From: Adiantum capillus-veneris
Taxonomy: Eukaryota; Streptophyta; Polypodiopsida; Polypodiales; Pteridaceae
DNA: 64,000 bases
Assembly: GCA_014529385.2 (NCBI GenBank)
Contig: CM043950.1
Span: 75,745,435 to 75,809,434 of the forward strand
Direction of reading: 5' to 3'
Both the position numbers and the translations under genes were made by a program. Numbering within the stretch: the first letter of the stretch is position 1; each line of letters opens with the position of its first letter. A model generated the notes under the pieces. It did no database searches, was not told where the DNA came from, and saw only the letters and a list, made by a program, of their open reading frames with translations. Shown here one piece after another: positions 59,271 through 64,000 of the stretch.

Positions 59271-62200
59271 GCTCTGCATGTTGCAGAGTCCAAGCATAGT
59301 CCGGAAACGTCGAAGCTTCTCAGCTCTGAGGGCCTTGGTAAAGATATCCGCTATCTGCTCCTCTGTGCTGATGTAGACCAAGTCGATGTCGCCCGCCAAC
59401 ACTCGCTCTCGAATGTAGTGGTAATGGACCTCTATGTGTTTGGTCCTAGCATGGAACACTGGGTTCTTAGCACTGCATGATGCTGAGGTTGTCACAATGA
59501 ACGACAATCTGCTGGTCCACCTGCACTCCCAAGTCCTCAAGTAATGTGCGTAGCCAAGCTACCTCGCACGCCGCAACTGCTACACCTCTGTACTCGGCCT
59601 CTGTGCTCGATAAAGCAACCGTAGGCTGCTTTTTGTTGCTCCAAGTAACAGCAGCACTCCCAAAAGAGAACATGAAGCCACTCGTAGATCTCCTATTAAC
59701 AATGCTACCTGCCCAATCTGCATCTGTATAGCCATACAATGCTAATGGTGCATCTGCTGCATAGAACAATGTGTAGTCAAGAGTCCCTTGCACATACCTA
59801 AGTGTGCATAGTACTCCATCCAAATGTGGCTTCCTCGAAAGCTACATGAACTGAATCTCCAAGCCTACTGTGTAGCTCAAGTCTGGCCTCATGATAGTCA
59901 AGTAGATTAGACTACCCACCATCTTCCTGTACATATTGACATCCTCAACAACATCACCCTTCTCTACACTCAGCTTTGCATTCACATCCAAGGGAATAGA
60001 TATTGGCTTACAATCATCCATACCATACTTTGACAACATGTCCAAAGCATATTGTCTCTGTGATAGCCATACACCCTCTGGAGTCCTGATCACCTCAATG
60101 CCAAGAAAGTAGCGCAACTCGCCCAAATCTTTCATTTCAAACTCCTGTTTGAGAAGACCCTTCACATGGTCAATCTCCATAGCATTGTCACCCACAATAA
60201 TAAGGTCATCTACATATATGGTAATGACCACAATCCCCATATCACTCTCACGTACATAGAGTGAATGATTAGCATGAGCTCTCCTAAAACCAATACTGAC
60301 AAGATACTTGGCAATCCTGTCATACCATGCTCTAGAGCCCTGCTTCAAACCATACAAAGCTTTGACAAGTCTGCATACATAATCTGGGTAACCTGGATCG
60401 ACATAACCAGGTGACTGATCCATATACACTTCCTCTTGCAACTCACCATTCAAGAAGGAATTCTTTACATCCATTTGATGCATAATCCATCCTCTAGATG
60501 TAGCCACTGCTATGACAGCTCTCACAGTCGTCATCTTTGCCACTGGAGCAAAGGTCTCCTCATAGTCTATGCCATACGTCTGTGCATAACACTTTGCGAC
60601 CAGCCTTGCCTTATGACGCTCAATGTTACCATCAGCCTTATGCTTGGTTTTATACACCCATTTACAGCCAATAGCTTTCTTGCCACTTGGCAATGGCACC
60701 AACTCCAATGTGTCGTTTGCTTCCAATGCAGCCATCTCTTCATTCATTGCATCATCCCAATGCACATTTCCAACTGCATCCTCAAAACATGTGGGCTCCA
60801 CATCCTGTATCACCTTAGCCATGTAGGCTTGGTGATGCGCTAGATACCCATCATAAGTCAATTTCTGAACTGGATATCTGACTCTATTAGATCTGCGCGG
60901 TCCTGGGTCACTCCTTTGCCCTCTAGCATCTTCTTGTACTTTCCTTACACCAGGTGTCCTGACAGCCGAAATTCCAAATTCCTCATCAAGACTTTGTTCA
61001 GAACCATGTGAATCCATGTCTACATGTGAAAAACCTGATGATGCATCAGCCATAAAGGGATGTTCATCAAACTTTTCCTTTCCTTTTCATGATACATTCC
61101 CTTTACCTGTTGGTGGAGTAACCTGCGTACGTAGTCTACCATTCCATGGTTTCTCAACAGAGCCACGAGAAGAGGACTCTTGTGGTCCACTCAAAACCTG
61201 TGACTGTGGCCTCACATTTTGTACAACCACATCATCTTTTACAGCAGCCCCAATAGTGCCATGTGCATTACTGTACCAGCTGCTCATCTCATCAAAGACT
61301 ACATCTCTGCTCACTCGTAATTCTCGTGTAGTAGGATTGTAGCACCTGTACCCCTTTTGTTCAAGGGAATATCCCACGAGAATACATTTCTCTGCTTTAG
61401 GATCCAATTTCCTACGCAACTCATCTAGTACATGCACGTAAGCTATGCAGCTAAACACTTTCAAGTGTGCCAAATTAGGCTTTGTACCTGTAAACTTTTC
61501 CTCAGGTGTTACATCATGCACCACAGCTGTAGGTGTCCTGTTCATAATATACACAGCTGTATTTACGGCTTCAGCCTAGAAATGATGAGGCATGTTCTTC
61601 TCATTCATCAATGCACGTGCAACCTTTGCAATGTTTCTGTTTTTCCTTTCTGCGACCCCATTCTGTTGTGGAGTATATCTGCATGTAAACTGCCTGCGTA
61701 TACCATGCATTTGCAGAAAATCTAAAAAATCATTGGAGAAGTACTCTCCCCCTCCATCTGACCTCAATTTCTTGATTTTCATATCTATCTCCTTCTCAAT
61801 CATGACTTTGAAGTCTTGAAAGTGACCAAACACTTCACTTTTGTTACGCATGAAGTAGACCCATACTTTCCTTGTATGGTCATCAATGAACGAGACATAA
61901 TACCTGCAACCATGTATACTTGCAGTATCGGTTGGACCCTAAACATCTGTGTGCACCACCTCAAGTGGCTTTTTACATACATTGCGCTCATGTGGAAATG
62001 AGCCCTTTGACTGTTTTCCAAACTGGCATGCTGCACACACTTTATGCATACCATCCACCTTGAATTTGGGCAAACCTTTTACAATCTGTTTTGATTGCAT
62101 GCTGCGCAATCTCTGCTCATTGACATGGCCAATGCGTTTGTGCCAAATGTCAACATCAGCCACAACACCTATGCCCTGTGCAAATAATGTAGCTTTTACC

Positions 62201-63579
62201 TCAGGCATGTCTACATTCAGCGTAAACATTCTGCCCACACATTTGCCCTCTGTGATCAGCTTACAGCCATTCTGGAAATCTTCTACATAACAGCCATTTG
62301 GATTGAAGCGAACCTGCAAACCCTGCTCAACCATTTGTCCAACAGAAACAAGACTCTTTGTAATGTTTGGGACATGAACTACATCTGCTAAGTACTTTGA
62401 TTTCCCACTCTTCGTATTTAGAGGTATGTCCCCTACATGAGCAATGGGGTGAGCTGTGTCATCTCCTGTCTGCACATAGCCTAACACATCTGGTTTGCGC
62501 ATATCTCTAAACCACTCTCCACGAGACGTCATGTGATTAGAGGCACCTGAATCCACATACCAAACATCATCTTGGGTGGAATTCTCTGCAGTCATTGTAT
62601 TCATTACATGCTTCATAACAAACATGCGCTCATTTTTGCTGTCATCTGCATCTCTGCTAGTAGATGCATAGTTGCCCTGTTCTCTCTTTCCACTTGCTTT
62701 TCCCTTTGGACATTCACGTGACATGTGACCTCTTTCACCACAAGTCCAACATTCTCTACTATCTGGAGTATGTTGCTGCTTGCTTGATCCTGCACCACGA
62801 CCTCTTTGAATCCCCCTGCCTTGAGACTGGTTTCCCCTTTCACCTGTATTGTTTTGATTTGATTGACCTTCCAGAAATTGGCCCCTGCAACCCCTTGGGC
62901 CTCGACCACGACCTCTACCTCTACCTCTGTTGGAGCTAGAATAGAAGGCCTGTTCAGAATTATTTCTACCATGAGAAGAAGATGTGTCAAGGTTCTTCTC
63001 CTCAAGAATAAGCATAGAAATCAAGTCTTGGAACACGGGGATGTCGTCTCTTGTATTCATGGAAGACCTAAAATGTACATACTCATCTCCTAGACCATCC
63101 AAGCATGCACAGAAAATGTCATCATCTTCCACTGAGACTTTAATAGATCCAAGAGCCTCAATGATACTCTTGATCTTCAAAGCATAATCATTGATGGAGA
63201 GGTTGTTCCTCTTAACCTGTTTTAGCTCCGACTTTAGTTGAAGCTTCCTGGCCTTGGTGTTCATCTCAAACACTCTGCCTAAGTTTCTCCATGCAATGGC
63301 GGGGGTTTCAGCATCCTGTAGATAGCCCATCATGCCATCTATGATGCTCATAGAAAGCCAATACATCACTTTGCTCTGGCCTTGTTGCCAGTCCCTCAAA
63401 GCTTTCCTTTGTTCTGCTGTAGCATTTGCCTCGGGAATCTCTGGTTCCTTTTCATTGTCTCCTTCTACATAGTCCCAATAACCTTTTCCTTTTAGGAAAT
63501 TTGTTATTATGAACTTCCATGCAGGGTAGTTATTTTTCTCAAGCTTCTCAGTAACAATCTAACTGAAACCGTCATACAT
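59271..63579 (-). pseudogene. Copia H Gag-Pol polyprotein, one frame with five stops
   Basis: From the ATG at 63579 the same frame runs through Gag (WKFIITNFLKGKGYW; knuckle CWTCGERGHMSREC near 62720-62760), protease (WYVDSGASNHMT near 62550), pre-integrase domain (IWHKRIGHVNEQRL), integrase (YTPQQNGVAERKNR near 61655-61700), RT (QMDVKNSFLNGELQEEVYM, ALYGLKQGSRAWY and the catalytic YVDDLIIVG near 60190-60220) and RNase H (DADWAGSIVNRRSTSGF, LSSTEAEY). A frameshift near 59470 affects the last part. Stops occur at about 63559-63561, 61939-61941, 61576-61578, 61087-61089 and 59842-59844. All can be explained by C-to-T changes on one strand or the other. Domain order gag-PR-INT-RT-RH is Copia. 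With almost no frameshifts it is a young copy, silenced mainly by point mutation. Confidence 0.9.
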
Positions 63580-63880
63580 CTTGAAGCACTAAGACAAAAA
63601 AGCTGCAATCTGCAAAAACCTGCAAATCTGTTGAGCCTGCTATCGTGGTACCTCTAACGCTTTCTACACTCAACGAGTGTCCACAATCAAGCGTACATAC
63701 AACCACTGTACTTGTACATTAAATCTCTGTATACTGCACTTTGGAGACCTGTTCAGAAACTTGTGCGAAAAACCCCTAAAAACAATTTCGCTGCGCGAGG
63801 CGCCTTCGGCATCTGGTCGTGGATTGCGAACGCAGGGATTGTGATGCTCTTGCTCTCTTAGCCTCTCTTGCCTGCACCAG

Positions 63881-63892
63881 GCTCTGATACCA
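63881..63892 (-). promoter_or_regulatory. Primer-binding site of Copia H
   Basis: The minus strand reads TGGTATCAGAGC (extending to CCTGG) directly next to the LTR: perfect initiator tRNA-Met site. Confidence 0.9.
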
Positions 63893-64000
63893 TGTAAAGA
63901 ATGAGGATGCAAGAGAGCTACACAAGACAAGCACAAAGCACACAGAGATGGAAAGCTTCTTCTTCTTCTTTACAGAAAAGAGAGTACAAAATGACTAAGT
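63893..64000 (-). repeat. Copia H, 5' LTR (partial, runs off the window)
   Basis: TGTAAAGAATG and the following 97 bases repeat 58938-59045 with a single A/C difference (AAGCACATAG against AAGCACACAG). The remainder lies outside. Confidence 0.9.

Overview
The window reads as a transposon graveyard from a large, repeat-rich land-plant genome. Plant origin rests on four LTR elements with a primer-binding site matching plant initiator tRNA-Met (TGGTATCAGAGC), on Copia, chromovirus and Tat-like Gypsy families with plant-type domains, and on an intronless pseudogene of 60S ribosomal protein L30. Long (CT)n, (CA)n and (AT)n tracts, a fungal-like Gypsy and a coiled-coil LINE ORF1 would fit a fern or other non-flowering plant, but that is a guess. 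I see no intact host gene, no tRNA or rRNA gene and nothing bacterial.

Left part (1-13,770): a decayed LTR family with very short 177-bp LTRs (488-664 and 5968-6144), a microsatellite block, a 1,057-bp solo LTR with a 5-bp target duplication (7285-8341), an AT-rich inverted repeat, the RPL30 retropseudogene (minus strand, about 8862-9159), a LINE 5' half (coiled-coil ORF1 plus start of an endonuclease ORF, 9477-10841), a 42-base poly-G run and a tRNA-derived SINE candidate.

Middle part (13,773-43,800): one Russian-doll nest. A degenerate minus-strand LINE (D) is split by a minus-strand Copia element (C; LTRs 14693-14841 and 43100-43262, target duplication GAGAG). C is split by a minus-strand Tat-like Gypsy (A; LTRs 17793-22010 and 40673-42382). 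A is split at its protease/RT boundary by a plus-strand element (B, 25592-38971, target duplication CCGG). B is a tandem trimer, LTR-gag/PR-LTR-gag/PR-LTR-gag/PR-LTR. It has no reverse transcriptase or integrase, and its Gag-protease is homologous to that of its host A. A's lower LTR also carries an unrelated 2.5-kb insertion (E). B is the most interesting object in the window: a non-autonomous, gag-only (TR-GAG-like) family amplified as a head-to-tail array inside a relative of its likely helper.

Right part (43,800-64,000): a SINE candidate, then a nearly intact chromovirus (F, 45870-54609, target duplication CCGCC, minus strand) whose long frame is broken by only two stop codons. Next comes a Gypsy element (G, about 55,700-58,937, minus strand) with RT, integrase and C-terminal motifs like those of fungal Gypsy elements. 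G is split by a Copia element (H, from 58938 past the window end, minus strand) whose single reading frame is interrupted by five stops that look like C-to-T decay. F and H look youngest; the 177-bp LTR family, LINE D and Copia C look oldest.
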